A stretch of 5,007 nt of DNA from C7867-001 sp035533615 (GCA_035533615.1 DATLTM010000038.1:1-5007), one strand, 5' to 3'. Counted from the first letter of the stretch, positions 1-4,077 are shown. Numbers and translations: made by a program. The notes: generated by a model not told the origin, from the sequence alone.

Positions 1-2
1 AT

Positions 3-62
3 CTCGATGATGAGAACGGCGTCTCGATCGGCATTGGCCCCCGTGAACACCGGCTCCAGTAG
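3..62 (+). CDS. possible 3' end of a gene entering from the left (partial)
   Basis: The third forward frame is open from the window edge and ends at TAG (60-62), giving the tail LDDENGVSIGIGPREHRLQ. This looks more protein-like than the first forward frame, which is also open but rich in Ser and Arg. The stop sits in the loop and arm of a 13-bp hairpin, as expected where a gene runs directly into its terminator. Nineteen residues are too few to assign a family. The call rests on inference from composition and the adjacent hairpin only. Confidence 0.35.
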   Translation, partial: LDDENGVSIGIGPREHRLQ

Positions 63-73
63 CCGGTGTTCAC
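43..73 (+). terminator. 13-bp perfect hairpin, likely terminator of the left-hand gene
   Basis: Arms GTGAACACCGGCT (43-55) and AGCCGGTGTTCAC (61-73) pair perfectly around the 5-nt loop CCAGT. The following sequence, CCCAATTCTTACTATAG, is only mildly T-rich, so this is a strong stem with a poor U-tract. It overlaps the stop of the putative partial gene. It could instead be a bidirectional or processing hairpin. Confidence 0.5.
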
Positions 74-97
74 CCAATTCTTACTATAGTGATGCGC

Positions 98-173
98 GGA
101 GATATTCTCTCCTCGCTCAAAATGAATCCTGATTTGTTTTGAGTTTCACCGCGCATCGCTGTGGTTGGAATTA
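98..173 (+). repeat. structured repeat element, copy A (full)
   Basis: This copy shares its layout with the one at 2563-2635: CTCTCCTCG (107-115), hairpin 1, TTT, hairpin 2, and the tail GGTTGGAATTA (163-173). Hairpin 1 is a 12-bp stem (116-127 with 132-143, two G-T wobbles, loop CCTG). Hairpin 2 pairs CAC and GCG (147-149, 151-153) with CGC and GTG (157-159, 161-163), with one mismatch and loop CAT. A short stem GGAGA/TCTCC (98-102, 108-112) may form a third hairpin at the left. The block 147-170 is identical to 1753-1776. It could be a REP-like repeat or a structured RNA; orientation and function are unknown. Confidence 0.65.
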
Positions 174-273
174 CATCTAAAGTGATCTTCGGAAAAAAAG
201 AATTTCATATCCGAACCGGAGCGGCTGGAGTTTTTGTTTGAACGATATCAACAATTGATTCGCAGTCATTAAC

Positions 274-299
274 CAAACCCCGCCTTTCGGCGGGGTTGG
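274..299 (-). terminator. intrinsic terminator of the 40-aa protein gene
   Basis: AACCCCGCC (276-284) pairs with GGCGGGGTT (289-297) around the loop TTTC, a 9-bp GC-rich stem that an outer CCA/TGG can extend past a bulged A. Read on the minus strand, the stem is followed by TTTGGTTAATG, a modest U-tract. It lies 7 bases beyond the stop codon of the 40-residue gene at 304-426, the usual position for a terminator. Confidence 0.65.
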
Positions 300-303
300 A
301 CGG

Positions 304-426
304 TTATCGCTTGTCGCGCCGCTGTCTTAGCGCTGACCCAGCAGCAGTCTTGGAATTCTTTCCGGTCTGACCGCTGCGGAGGACCTTTGACGCTGCCTTA
401 CCAGCTCGCTTGGATGTTTTCGCCAT
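304..426 (-). CDS. small basic Ser/Lys/Ala-rich protein, 40 aa, function unknown
   Basis: The minus strand encodes a 40-residue protein from ATG (426-424) to TAA (306-304). It begins MAKTSKRAGKAASKVLRSG and continues with a KTAAGSALRQR segment near the C-terminus. It is very basic, with no hydrophobic segment and no acidic residue except one Asp near the end. The pattern, a K-A-A-S-K-V-L-R block followed by S-K-T-A-A-G-S-A-L-x-Q-R, resembles short uncharacterised bacterial proteins that I recall as conserved but cannot name. The gene has an extended -10 promoter upstream and a terminator 7 bases downstream, which supports a real single-gene unit. A GTG two codons upstream (CGC between) is an alternative start. 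No clear Shine-Dalgarno is visible. Nucleic-acid binding would fit the charge, but that is speculation. Confidence 0.72.
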   Translation of the reverse strand: MAKTSKRAGKAASKVLRSGQTGKNSKTAAGSALRQRRDKR

Positions 427-463
427 GCGCACTTTTCATTAAGCTAATAATGATGTGATCCAA

Positions 464-472
464 ATTATACCA
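464..472 (-). promoter_or_regulatory. extended -10 promoter for the 40-aa protein gene
   Basis: Read on the minus strand the sequence is TGGTATAAT: a perfect TATAAT preceded by TGn, the extended -10 signature that reduces the need for a -35 box. No good -35 is seen (AACTTT is nearest). The -10 hexamer ends 37 bases upstream of the ATG, leaving a leader of about 30 nt. Confidence 0.5.
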
Positions 473-514
473 TACTCATGTCGGAAAGTTATACATACAA
501 TGTTCATATTTTAG

Positions 515-538
515 GCATATCATGCTAGTATGATACGC
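515..538. promoter_or_regulatory. near-palindromic operator over the start of the HTH-PanA antitoxin
   Basis: The core TATCATGCTAGTATGATA (518-535) is an inverted repeat with a single mismatched pair (524/529). Outside it, G515-C538 and C516-G537 also pair, so 10 of 12 pairs match over 24 bp. It contains the first possible ATG (530) and two -10-like hexamers (TATCAT 518-523, TATGAT 529-534). A dyad this close to the gene of an XRE-type HTH protein is the expected layout of an autoregulatory operator. Repressor binding is inferred. Confidence 0.6.
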
Positions 539-1228
539 ATGACCCCTTACGCATCCCTCATCAGGGCCGTGCGAGAGGACCGGGGATTTCCACAACTATT
601 CGTGGCTGATAAGCTCGGCCTTTCGCGCGCTTCCTATATAGCCGTGGAGAATGGTACTCGTGAGCTGACTATCGACGAGGCGCAGAAGATCTCGGCGCTC
701 TTGGGCATTGAGTTGGATACGCTCACGAGCGCCGACATCGCGAAACCCGATTACGAGAAATATAAGCAAATGATCCTAGAATATCTGCGCATTGGCGCGG
801 GTGGACGCGATGGAAAGGTGCCAAAGACAAAGCTTGCCAAGATGCTCTATCTTGCGGATTTCGGGTGGTTTTATAAGCACTTGGAAAGCATGAGCGGCAT
901 GCAGTATAGGCGAATTCAGTTTGGTCCTGTTCCCGATACCTATTTTCGAGCGCTCCAGGAGCTCTTCGATGAGGGCAAGATCAATATAGAAGTTGTGGGG
1001 GATGCGTTTTTGGTATCGCCCTCGGGAGGTACGCCTCAAACGAAATCAGACCTTCTTTCCGTGCAAGAAAAAGAACTTATTGCGGCAATCGCAAAGAAAT
1101 GGCGCGGAAAACGCACGCAAGATATCGTCGATTTTACGCATAACCAGTTGCCGTACGCGATATGCAAGCCGGATGAGATCATTCCATACGAACTCATCAC
1201 GCAGGAAGACCCGGAGTATGTCTATTGA
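530..1228 (+). CDS. HTH-Panacea (DUF4065) antitoxin, PanA type
   Basis: This is a 232-residue two-domain protein. Residues 5-65 form an XRE-type helix-turn-helix (VADKLGLSRASYIAVENGTR followed by LTIDEAQKISALLGI). Residues 75-225 resemble the Panacea/DUF4065 (SocA-like) domain: KTKLAKMLYLADFGWFYKH, then QFGPVPDTYFRALQELFDEG, and C-terminally the TH-x-x-x-P-Y segment in DFTHNQLPYA, which matches the family's usual TH...PW. Panacea domains are known antitoxins that neutralise many unrelated toxins, and HTH fusions are a known form. The stop overlaps the next gene by 11 nt, typical of antitoxin-toxin coupling. The start is uncertain: ATG 530 is the longest frame but lies inside the palindromic operator, and ATG 539 (MTPYASL) is equally plausible, possibly from a leaderless transcript. 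It likely represses its own operon through the 515-538 dyad. Confidence 0.85.
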   Translation: MIRMTPYASLIRAVREDRGFPQLFVADKLGLSRASYIAVENGTRELTIDEAQKISALLGIELDTLTSADIAKPDYEKYKQMILEYLRIGAGGRDGKVPKTKLAKMLYLADFGWFYKHLESMSGMQYRRIQFGPVPDTYFRALQELFDEGKINIEVVGDAFLVSPSGGTPQTKSDLLSVQEKELIAAIAKKWRGKRTQDIVDFTHNQLPYAICKPDEIIPYELITQEDPEYVY

Positions 1229-1613
1229 GTATGCGGTCGTCTTTGAAAAATTCGCGGAGTCTCACTACATAAAACTCTTCGAAAAGAAACACAAAAAAGG
1301 GTGGGCAATCACGCGACAAGCGGTCACGGCCGAGCTCCAGCGTATCGAGGCATTGATCGGCAGGAACGCATACATTGAAGTGATATGTGACCGCGACGGC
1401 ATTAAAATTTTGAAGATGGAATTTCGTGTTGCCGGCACGCAAGAGTCTCGGCACGGCTCTGGTAATCGCTGCATCATCGCATTGCGAGAGGAGATATCCA
1501 CGGCGTTCGTTTTGTTGGTATATGGAAAGACGGATGTGCGAGGCAGTCGAGAGACCGACTGGTGGAAGGCAATGATACGGGAGCATTACCCGGAGTATGG
1601 GAAGCTGATTTAA
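1218..1613 (+). CDS. putative RelE-like toxin paired with the PanA antitoxin
   Basis: This is a 131-residue protein starting at ATG 1218 inside the end of the antitoxin gene (11-nt overlap, different frame). AGGA at 1203-1206 is a modest ribosome site. The same frame is open further upstream, but that part is the out-of-frame shadow of the antitoxin. The N-terminal half is helical and charged (FEKFAESHYIKLFEKKHKKG, then a helix around ITRQAVTAELQRIEAL). The C-terminal half looks like consecutive strands: IKILKMEFRVAG, NRCIIALREEIS, AFVLLVYGKTDV, then ETDWWKAMIREHYPEY. Helices followed by a sheet with a FxLLxYxKTD strand suggests the RelE/ParE-fold mRNA-interferase or gyrase-toxin superfamily. 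I see no full catalytic signature, so that fold is inferred. Its place directly behind a PanA gene is the stronger argument for a toxin role. Confidence 0.65.
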   Translation: MSIEYAVVFEKFAESHYIKLFEKKHKKGWAITRQAVTAELQRIEALIGRNAYIEVICDRDGIKILKMEFRVAGTQESRHGSGNRCIIALREEISTAFVLLVYGKTDVRGSRETDWWKAMIREHYPEYGKLI

Positions 1614-1637
1614 TGGATTCCAAGGCTTATCTTGAAT

Positions 1638-1674
1638 GACCTCGTCCTTCGGTGGGGGCGGGGTCGGATTTCTT
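1638..1674 (+). terminator. hairpin terminator after the PanA-toxin operon
   Basis: GACCTCGTCC (1638-1647) pairs over all 10 positions with GGGCGGGGTC (1656-1665), two of the pairs being T-G wobbles, around an 8-nt loop. GGATTTCTT follows, a weak T-tract. It lies 24 bases after the toxin stop codon, between convergent genes. The strong stem and weak tail make this a moderate call. Confidence 0.45.
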
Positions 1675-1697
1675 GGTCTGGCGGGGATGCTTGTTCT

Positions 1698-1715
1698 AGT
1701 ATTTTGCAAAATACT
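1698..1715. promoter_or_regulatory. perfect 18-bp palindrome, operator-like, no obvious target gene
   Basis: AGTATTTTGCAAAATACT reads identically on both strands. Length, AT-rich arms and GC centre look like a binding site for a dimeric repressor. It lies between convergent genes (toxin ending at 1613, HEPN ending at 1796), where no promoter is needed. ACTTGTATAG follows, but no -10 lies at the right spacing. It may be the remnant of a lost gene's promoter or part of the region flanking the repeat at 1753. Confidence 0.5.
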
Positions 1716-1752
1716 TGTATAGAAAGATCGCGATTGGGCTGCACCCGGCTTG

Positions 1753-1776
1753 CACCGCGCATCGCTGTGGTTGGAA
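1753..1776 (+). repeat. structured repeat element, copy B (partial)
   Basis: These 24 bases are identical to 147-170 of copy A and carry hairpin 2 (CAC, GCG / CGC, GTG with one mismatch) plus the GGTTGGAA tail. The CTCTCCTCG box and hairpin 1 are not recognisable upstream; a short GGG/CCC stem (1736-1738, 1744-1746) sits there instead. The copy ends 19 bases past the HEPN stop codon. It is truncated or diverged relative to copies A and C. Confidence 0.6.
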
Positions 1777-1795
1777 AATTGAAAGGAGCCGTGCG

Positions 1796-2203
1796 TTACT
1801 CCGATACAGACATTCGTTCGAGCAGCATGTCGAAGCGCTTGAGAGCGTCAGGAAGTTTTGCGTAGAGTTCCTGCGCGAGCGCTTCTTTGTATGTATGCGC
1901 GGCGAGATTGCGCATGTCGAGCATTTCTAAAAGAAATGGATCGTCGGGAATGACTTCGGCTTTGAACGCCGCCTGGAGGCACTTGCGCGGAGACGCACAC
2001 TCCACCTTTTCCTCGATAAGGAGAAACTGCTGCAGCGTTTTCCATGCGAGTTCGATGCACATCTCGAAACGTTTGATTGCCGAATCTCGGATGAATCCAT
2101 GTGGATCAGCAGGTTCAGCCAAAGCTTCACGCAGACGATCACGGGCATCTCGGAGTTGTGCGATTCGGTCGGCGAAGTCTTCTTTTACAATACCTTCTTC
2201 CAT
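1796..2203 (-). CDS. HEPN-domain toxin of an MNT-HEPN pair (HI0074-like)
   Basis: This is a 135-residue all-helical protein of the nucleotidyltransferase substrate-binding-like family. Key segments are the basic N-terminal helices (residues 6-30), SAIKRFEMCIELAWKTLQQF (41-60), and DMRNLAAHTYKEAL (96-109). The last contains R98-x4-H103-x-Y105, the RX4HXY motif of HEPN ribonuclease toxins. In characterised HEPN-MNT systems the motif's Arg and His are needed for RNA cleavage, and the Tyr is the site where the MNT partner adds AMP. All three residues are present, so the toxin should be active. ATG at 2203 lies 3 nt after the MNT stop, with no Shine-Dalgarno of its own, so translation is probably coupled. 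Length matches the family. Confidence 0.87.
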   Translation of the reverse strand: MEEGIVKEDFADRIAQLRDARDRLREALAEPADPHGFIRDSAIKRFEMCIELAWKTLQQFLLIEEKVECASPRKCLQAAFKAEVIPDDPFLLEMLDMRNLAAHTYKEALAQELYAKLPDALKRFDMLLERMSVSE

Positions 2204-2206
2204 AGG

Positions 2207-2515
2207 TTAGAGTTCCCGGGCAGAGCGCGCTGCCGAACGCGCCAATCGCTCCGATACACGAGAAAAGTCGACGACCTCAATTGTAGCGAGCGTGGGCAAC
2301 TTCTCCAGATCGTCCTCAATGTCGAACTTGGTAGCCGCAGGGATAGGAGCGGGGCCCTCGACACCGATATCGTAGTCAGATCCGGGACGCGCGGTACCCT
2401 TGGCCCGCGAGCCGAAGAGAAACACGCGGTATTCAGGACCGAGATACTTACGCACAACCTGCGCCGCAGCGTGCTCTATTTCAGCAGGCTTCATTGGCTG
2501 AACACGACTCCTCAT
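2207..2515 (-). CDS. MNT-type nucleotidyltransferase antitoxin
   Basis: This is a 102-residue minimal nucleotidyltransferase of the DNA polymerase beta fold. FLFGSRAKGTARPGSDYDIG (residues 33-51ish) carries G35-S36 and the catalytic pair D47/D49 (GSX10DXD), and D83 in IEVVDF is the likely third metal ligand. Known partners use ATP to AMPylate the Tyr of the HEPN RX4HXY motif and so switch the toxin off. It is first in a two-gene operon with the HEPN gene (3-nt gap). The start could be M1 (2515) or M8 (2494, beginning MKPAEIEHAA). AGGAG lies 13 nt before M8, too far to be decisive. No strong promoter is seen; GGGACA with TATGGT 18 bp on (minus strand, 2527-2556) is a weak candidate. Confidence 0.88.
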   Translation of the reverse strand: MRSRVQPMKPAEIEHAAAQVVRKYLGPEYRVFLFGSRAKGTARPGSDYDIGVEGPAPIPAATKFDIEDDLEKLPTLATIEVVDFSRVSERLARSAARSAREL

Positions 2516-2562
2516 ACTAAAAGGCTACCATATCGCGTATGAAAAAACAGTGTCCCGATATC

Positions 2563-2635
2563 AGAGCTGCTCTCCTCGCCCGAATGAGCCTTTGCTTCGT
2601 CCGGGTTTCACGGAACACCCTCGTGGTTGGAATTA
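2563..2635 (+). repeat. structured repeat element, copy C (full)
   Basis: This copy has the same layout as 98-173: CTCTCCTCG (2570-2578), hairpin 1 (2579-2588 with 2596-2605, one A-C mismatch and two G-T wobbles), TTT, hairpin 2 (CACG 2609-2612 with CGTG 2622-2625), and tail GGTTGGAATTA (2625-2635). Against copy A the stems differ in sequence but still pair: C-G replaces T-A at the second position of hairpin 1 and G-C replaces A-T at the fourth, while flanking single-stranded boxes are unchanged. AGAGC/GCTCT (2563-2573) may be a short left stem. The last three bases supply the TAA stop of the Doc gene on the minus strand. Confidence 0.65.
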
Positions 2636-3016
2636 TATTGCACTACCTCGTGCCTCGATCCATTCGGCAATTTGAGCTATCGTCTTTTGCTTTTGTGCGA
2701 CGGCAAGCATGAACTGCTCCGTTTCTTCGACCGGCAGATCAATTGCAAATCCATTGGCATTGAGAAAAATCGATGCTGCAGAAATAGCGGTGCGTTTGTT
2801 ACCATCAAGGAATACATGATATGTGGCGATCGCTTCAAGAAGTGCGGCCGACTTTTCGAATATGCGTTTAAATTGTTCGGCGCCACCGAATGAAGCGCGC
2901 GGTCGCTGAGCGAGTGATTTGAGCAAATGTTCATCACGCACGCCAAAAAGCCCCCGCGTTTCCTCGATGACGCGGTCATGGATCGTCAGGATCTCCGCTG
3001 CCGTGAGGTAGCGCAT
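2633..3016 (-). CDS. doc: Doc toxin (Fic-fold, death-on-curing family)
   Basis: This is a 127-residue protein of normal Doc length. The central motif HVFLDGNKRTA has H67, F69, D71, N73, K74 and R75. It matches the Doc form HxFx[DN]xNKR, not the AMPylase form HPFx[DE]GNGR. Phage P1 Doc, with Lys at this place, phosphorylates elongation factor Tu and stops translation, so the same activity is expected here by family. Residues 1-20 (YLTAAEILTIHDRVIEE) and 25-50 (GVRDEHLLKSLAQRPRASFG) are typical N-terminal Doc features. ATG at 3016 follows the antitoxin stop by 3 nt, implying coupled translation. The stop TAA coincides with the end of repeat copy C. All catalytic residues are intact. Confidence 0.93.
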   Translation of the reverse strand: MRYLTAAEILTIHDRVIEETRGLFGVRDEHLLKSLAQRPRASFGGAEQFKRIFEKSAALLEAIATYHVFLDGNKRTAISAASIFLNANGFAIDLPVEETEQFMLAVAQKQKTIAQIAEWIEARGSAI

Positions 3017-3019
3017 GTA

Positions 3020-3256
3020 CTATTTATCAGAGAGTCGTTCTAAAAGCTCACGATTTTTCTCGATAAACGCGTTTGTCCAAGAGAGAATTTCAGGGTCAAT
3101 CGTAGGTTTATTCGCTCTGATAGGTCGCACGACAACTTCGCTCTTGCTTGCTGAGACAGCAACAGTGTCACCAATCTTGATGCCGATCGTTTCCAGCAAG
3201 TCAGGGGAGAGCGTAATTCCTGCGGACGAACCAATTTGGATCACTTTTTGAGCCAT
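3020..3256 (-). CDS. AbrB/MazE-like (SpoVT-AbrB) antitoxin of the Doc pair
   Basis: This is a 78-residue protein. Residues 3-46 form a swapped-hairpin AbrB DNA-binding domain: KVIQIGSSAGITLSPDLLE, then IGIKIGDTVAVSASKSEVVV. Residues 53-78 (from IDPEILSWTNAFIEKNRELL) look like a C-terminal helix, the part that would block the Fic active site. Doc is classically paired with Phd; AbrB-type partners are a known alternative. It is the first gene of the operon, 3 nt before doc, and ends in TAG. Its promoter contains a 19-bp AT-rich palindrome, so it probably represses itself, most strongly together with Doc, as in other TA systems. No strong Shine-Dalgarno is seen. Confidence 0.88.
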   Translation of the reverse strand: MAQKVIQIGSSAGITLSPDLLETIGIKIGDTVAVSASKSEVVVRPIRANKPTIDPEILSWTNAFIEKNRELLERLSDK

Positions 3257-3276
3257 AAAATAGCTGGATATAGATT

Positions 3277-3315
3277 ATTATAATCCAATTATAATCACCC
3301 TACGGCTGTCGTCAA
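3277..3315 (-). promoter_or_regulatory. promoter and palindromic operator of the AbrB-Doc operon
   Basis: On the minus strand TTGACG (3315-3310) is followed after 16 bp by TATAAT (3293-3288), a near-consensus sigma-70 promoter, putting the start of transcription near 3281. Two copies of the self-palindrome ATTATAAT (3277-3284 and 3288-3295) separated by 3 bp make a 19-bp dyad spanning the -10 box and start site. A repressor there would block RNA polymerase. The AbrB-type product of the next gene is the natural candidate. Confidence 0.68.
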
Positions 3316-3335
3316 GCATCACTCATGTTCCCGTA

Positions 3336-3364
3336 TTGCTCCTAGTCCCGGTCACTTTTATAGT
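3336..3364 (+). promoter_or_regulatory. promoter of the HNH gene, likely giving a leaderless mRNA
   Basis: TTGCTC (3336-3341) and TATAGT (3359-3364) are spaced by 17 bp. The -10 ends 6 bases before the ATG at 3371, so transcription would begin at or next to the start codon. No ribosome site exists upstream. It lies divergently from the AbrB-Doc promoter, whose -35 is only about 20 bp away. Confidence 0.5.
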
Positions 3365-3370
3365 GTCGGC

Positions 3371-3742
3371 ATGATTCAGTTTGGGCAGAGCAAGGGGGCG
3401 GGGCGGCCGTCGGCCACGCTCTACTATCGCGACTACATACAAAGCGCACACTGGGAAGTGCGAAAGCTGCAGTACTATTCGCGGTACGCAAAGGCGTGCC
3501 GCATTTGTGGCGACACCGACCGTGTGGAGCTCAACCATATCAAGTACGGCAACTATGGAAGGGAAGAAGACCGAGACTTGGTACCCCTGTGCCGCACCCA
3601 TCACCATGCATTCCATGATCTCATCGGCGTCCGCGGCAATATGCGCTATCAAGCGCAGTATTTTCTCGAGGATATGATCAAAACGTGGGATGGCGAGCAC
3701 GAAAAGCCTGCGGTGAGCGTATTAGCTGAACTGCACCCCTGA
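3371..3742 (+). CDS. HNH endonuclease-like protein, 3' end altered by IS insertion
   Basis: This is a 123-residue protein with a C-terminal HNH (beta-beta-alpha metal) motif. C43 and C46 (CRICG) with C74 and H77 (CRTH) make the zinc-knuckle-like pairs. N55-H56 in ELNHIKYGNYG holds the likely general-base His, and D69-LVPLC and THHHAFH (H78, H79, H82) supply metal ligands. The family usually has HH where this has NH, and Asn near D69. HNH domains cut DNA in phage packaging, restriction and homing systems; the substrate here is unknown. The stop TGA (3740-3742) and the last codons lie inside the left inverted repeat of the IS, so the original C-terminus is lost beyond about VSVLAE. The core motif is complete, so the protein may still be active. 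Confidence 0.75.
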   Translation: MIQFGQSKGAGRPSATLYYRDYIQSAHWEVRKLQYYSRYAKACRICGDTDRVELNHIKYGNYGREEDRDLVPLCRTHHHAFHDLIGVRGNMRYQAQYFLEDMIKTWDGEHEKPAVSVLAELHP

Positions 3743-3773
3743 CAGGGAACAAGCGCGGATTCTCGTTTGCCAG
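3732..3773 (+). repeat. left terminal inverted repeat of the IS
   Basis: Three blocks match the complement of the right end at the same spacing: TGCACCCC (3732-3739), GGGAACA (3745-3751) and CTCGTTTG (3762-3769), followed by CAG. Between the blocks the ends differ. Separate conserved blocks suggest more than one transposase contact site. The first block also provides the final HNH-gene codons. Confidence 0.85.
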
Positions 3774-3789
3774 GTAAAATGAGACACAT

Positions 3790-4077
3790 ATGGCAAAGAG
3801 AAAGAACTTCACGAGCGCGCAAAAATTCACTGCAGCACTCGCCATTATCAACGGCTCGAAATCAGCGGTCGAAGTTGGTCGTGAGATGAGTTGTCATCCG
3901 ACACTGGTAGCAGATTGGCGCAACGATCTCGTCGCCCGCGGTAGCGTTATCTTCGACAAAGCTACCGAGGAGGCAGAGAAAGACAAGCGGATCGCAACTC
4001 TTGAGAGGACCGTCGGACGACTGGTCACCGAGAACGGTTTTTTAGAACGTGTGCTCGGGAGGAACACTGGAGCGTGA
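3790..4077 (+). CDS. IS3-family transposase OrfA (HTH protein)
   Basis: This is a 95-residue protein. Residues 7-50 are the helix-turn-helix (FTSAQKFTAALAIINGSKSA, then EVGREMSCHPTLVADWRNDL), which binds the IS ends. Residues 60-92 form a leucine-zipper-like coiled coil (KRIATLERTVGRLVTENGFL) used for multimerisation. It ends in TGA at 4075-4077, overlapping the OrfB GTG in a GTGA junction. It carries a T TTT TTA heptamer near its 3' end. The upstream TAAAAT (3775-3780) could be the -10 of a weak promoter. OrfA alone usually limits transposition, while an OrfA-OrfB fusion is the active transposase. Confidence 0.92.
   Translation: MAKRKNFTSAQKFTAALAIINGSKSAVEVGREMSCHPTLVADWRNDLVARGSVIFDKATEEAEKDKRIATLERTVGRLVTENGFLERVLGRNTGA
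4038..4044 (+). promoter_or_regulatory. candidate -1 programmed frameshift site, T TTT TTA
   Basis: In the OrfA frame the codons read GGT TTT TTA, so T4038 plus two codons make the canonical X XXY YYZ slippery heptamer. Slipping back by one enters the OrfB frame, which is open from here through 4074 with no stop. The fused protein would continue from the OrfA coiled coil into OrfB, the standard IS3 strategy. GGGAGG at 4057-4062 lies 11 nt before the OrfB GTG and could also serve for reinitiation or as an internal stimulator. Confidence 0.6.

Noticed and set aside
98..173. Repeat copies as integron attC sites.
   Set aside because: The GTTGGAA tail resembles an attC core, but there is no matching partner core at the other end, and the element folds as separate hairpins instead of one long imperfect hairpin.
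216..239. CCGG/CTGG stem followed by TTTTTGTTT, a possible plus-strand terminator.
   Set aside because: The stem is only 4 bp with one wobble and no plus-strand gene ends nearby.
177..269. Minus-strand ORF of 30 codons (starting MTANQLLISF) ending just before repeat copy A.
   Set aside because: It begins inside or just past the terminator of the 40-aa gene, has no promoter or ribosome site and no recognisable family. Chance is likely at this length.
993..1217. N-terminal extension of the toxin frame upstream of ATG 1218.
   Set aside because: It lies wholly inside the antitoxin gene in another frame and reads as basic low-quality sequence. The coupled ATG at 1218 is the natural start.
1197..1709. 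Long minus-strand ORF opposite the toxin.
   Set aside because: It runs antisense to a well supported gene and has Pro-rich, unstructured composition; it is a shadow.
2099..2542. Plus-strand ORF opposite the MNT gene.
   Set aside because: The MNT motif on the minus strand is clear and the plus frame has no family features.
2541..2548. T6 run on the minus strand as terminator of the doc operon.
   Set aside because: No adjacent stable stem precedes it; the nearest stem is about 15 bases away.
2563..2635. Repeat copy C as a T-box or similar riboswitch on the minus strand.
   Set aside because: CCAACCACG and the next hairpin recall a T-box antiterminator, but no U-tract follows, no Stem I is present, and it lies after a toxin gene, not before an amino-acid gene.
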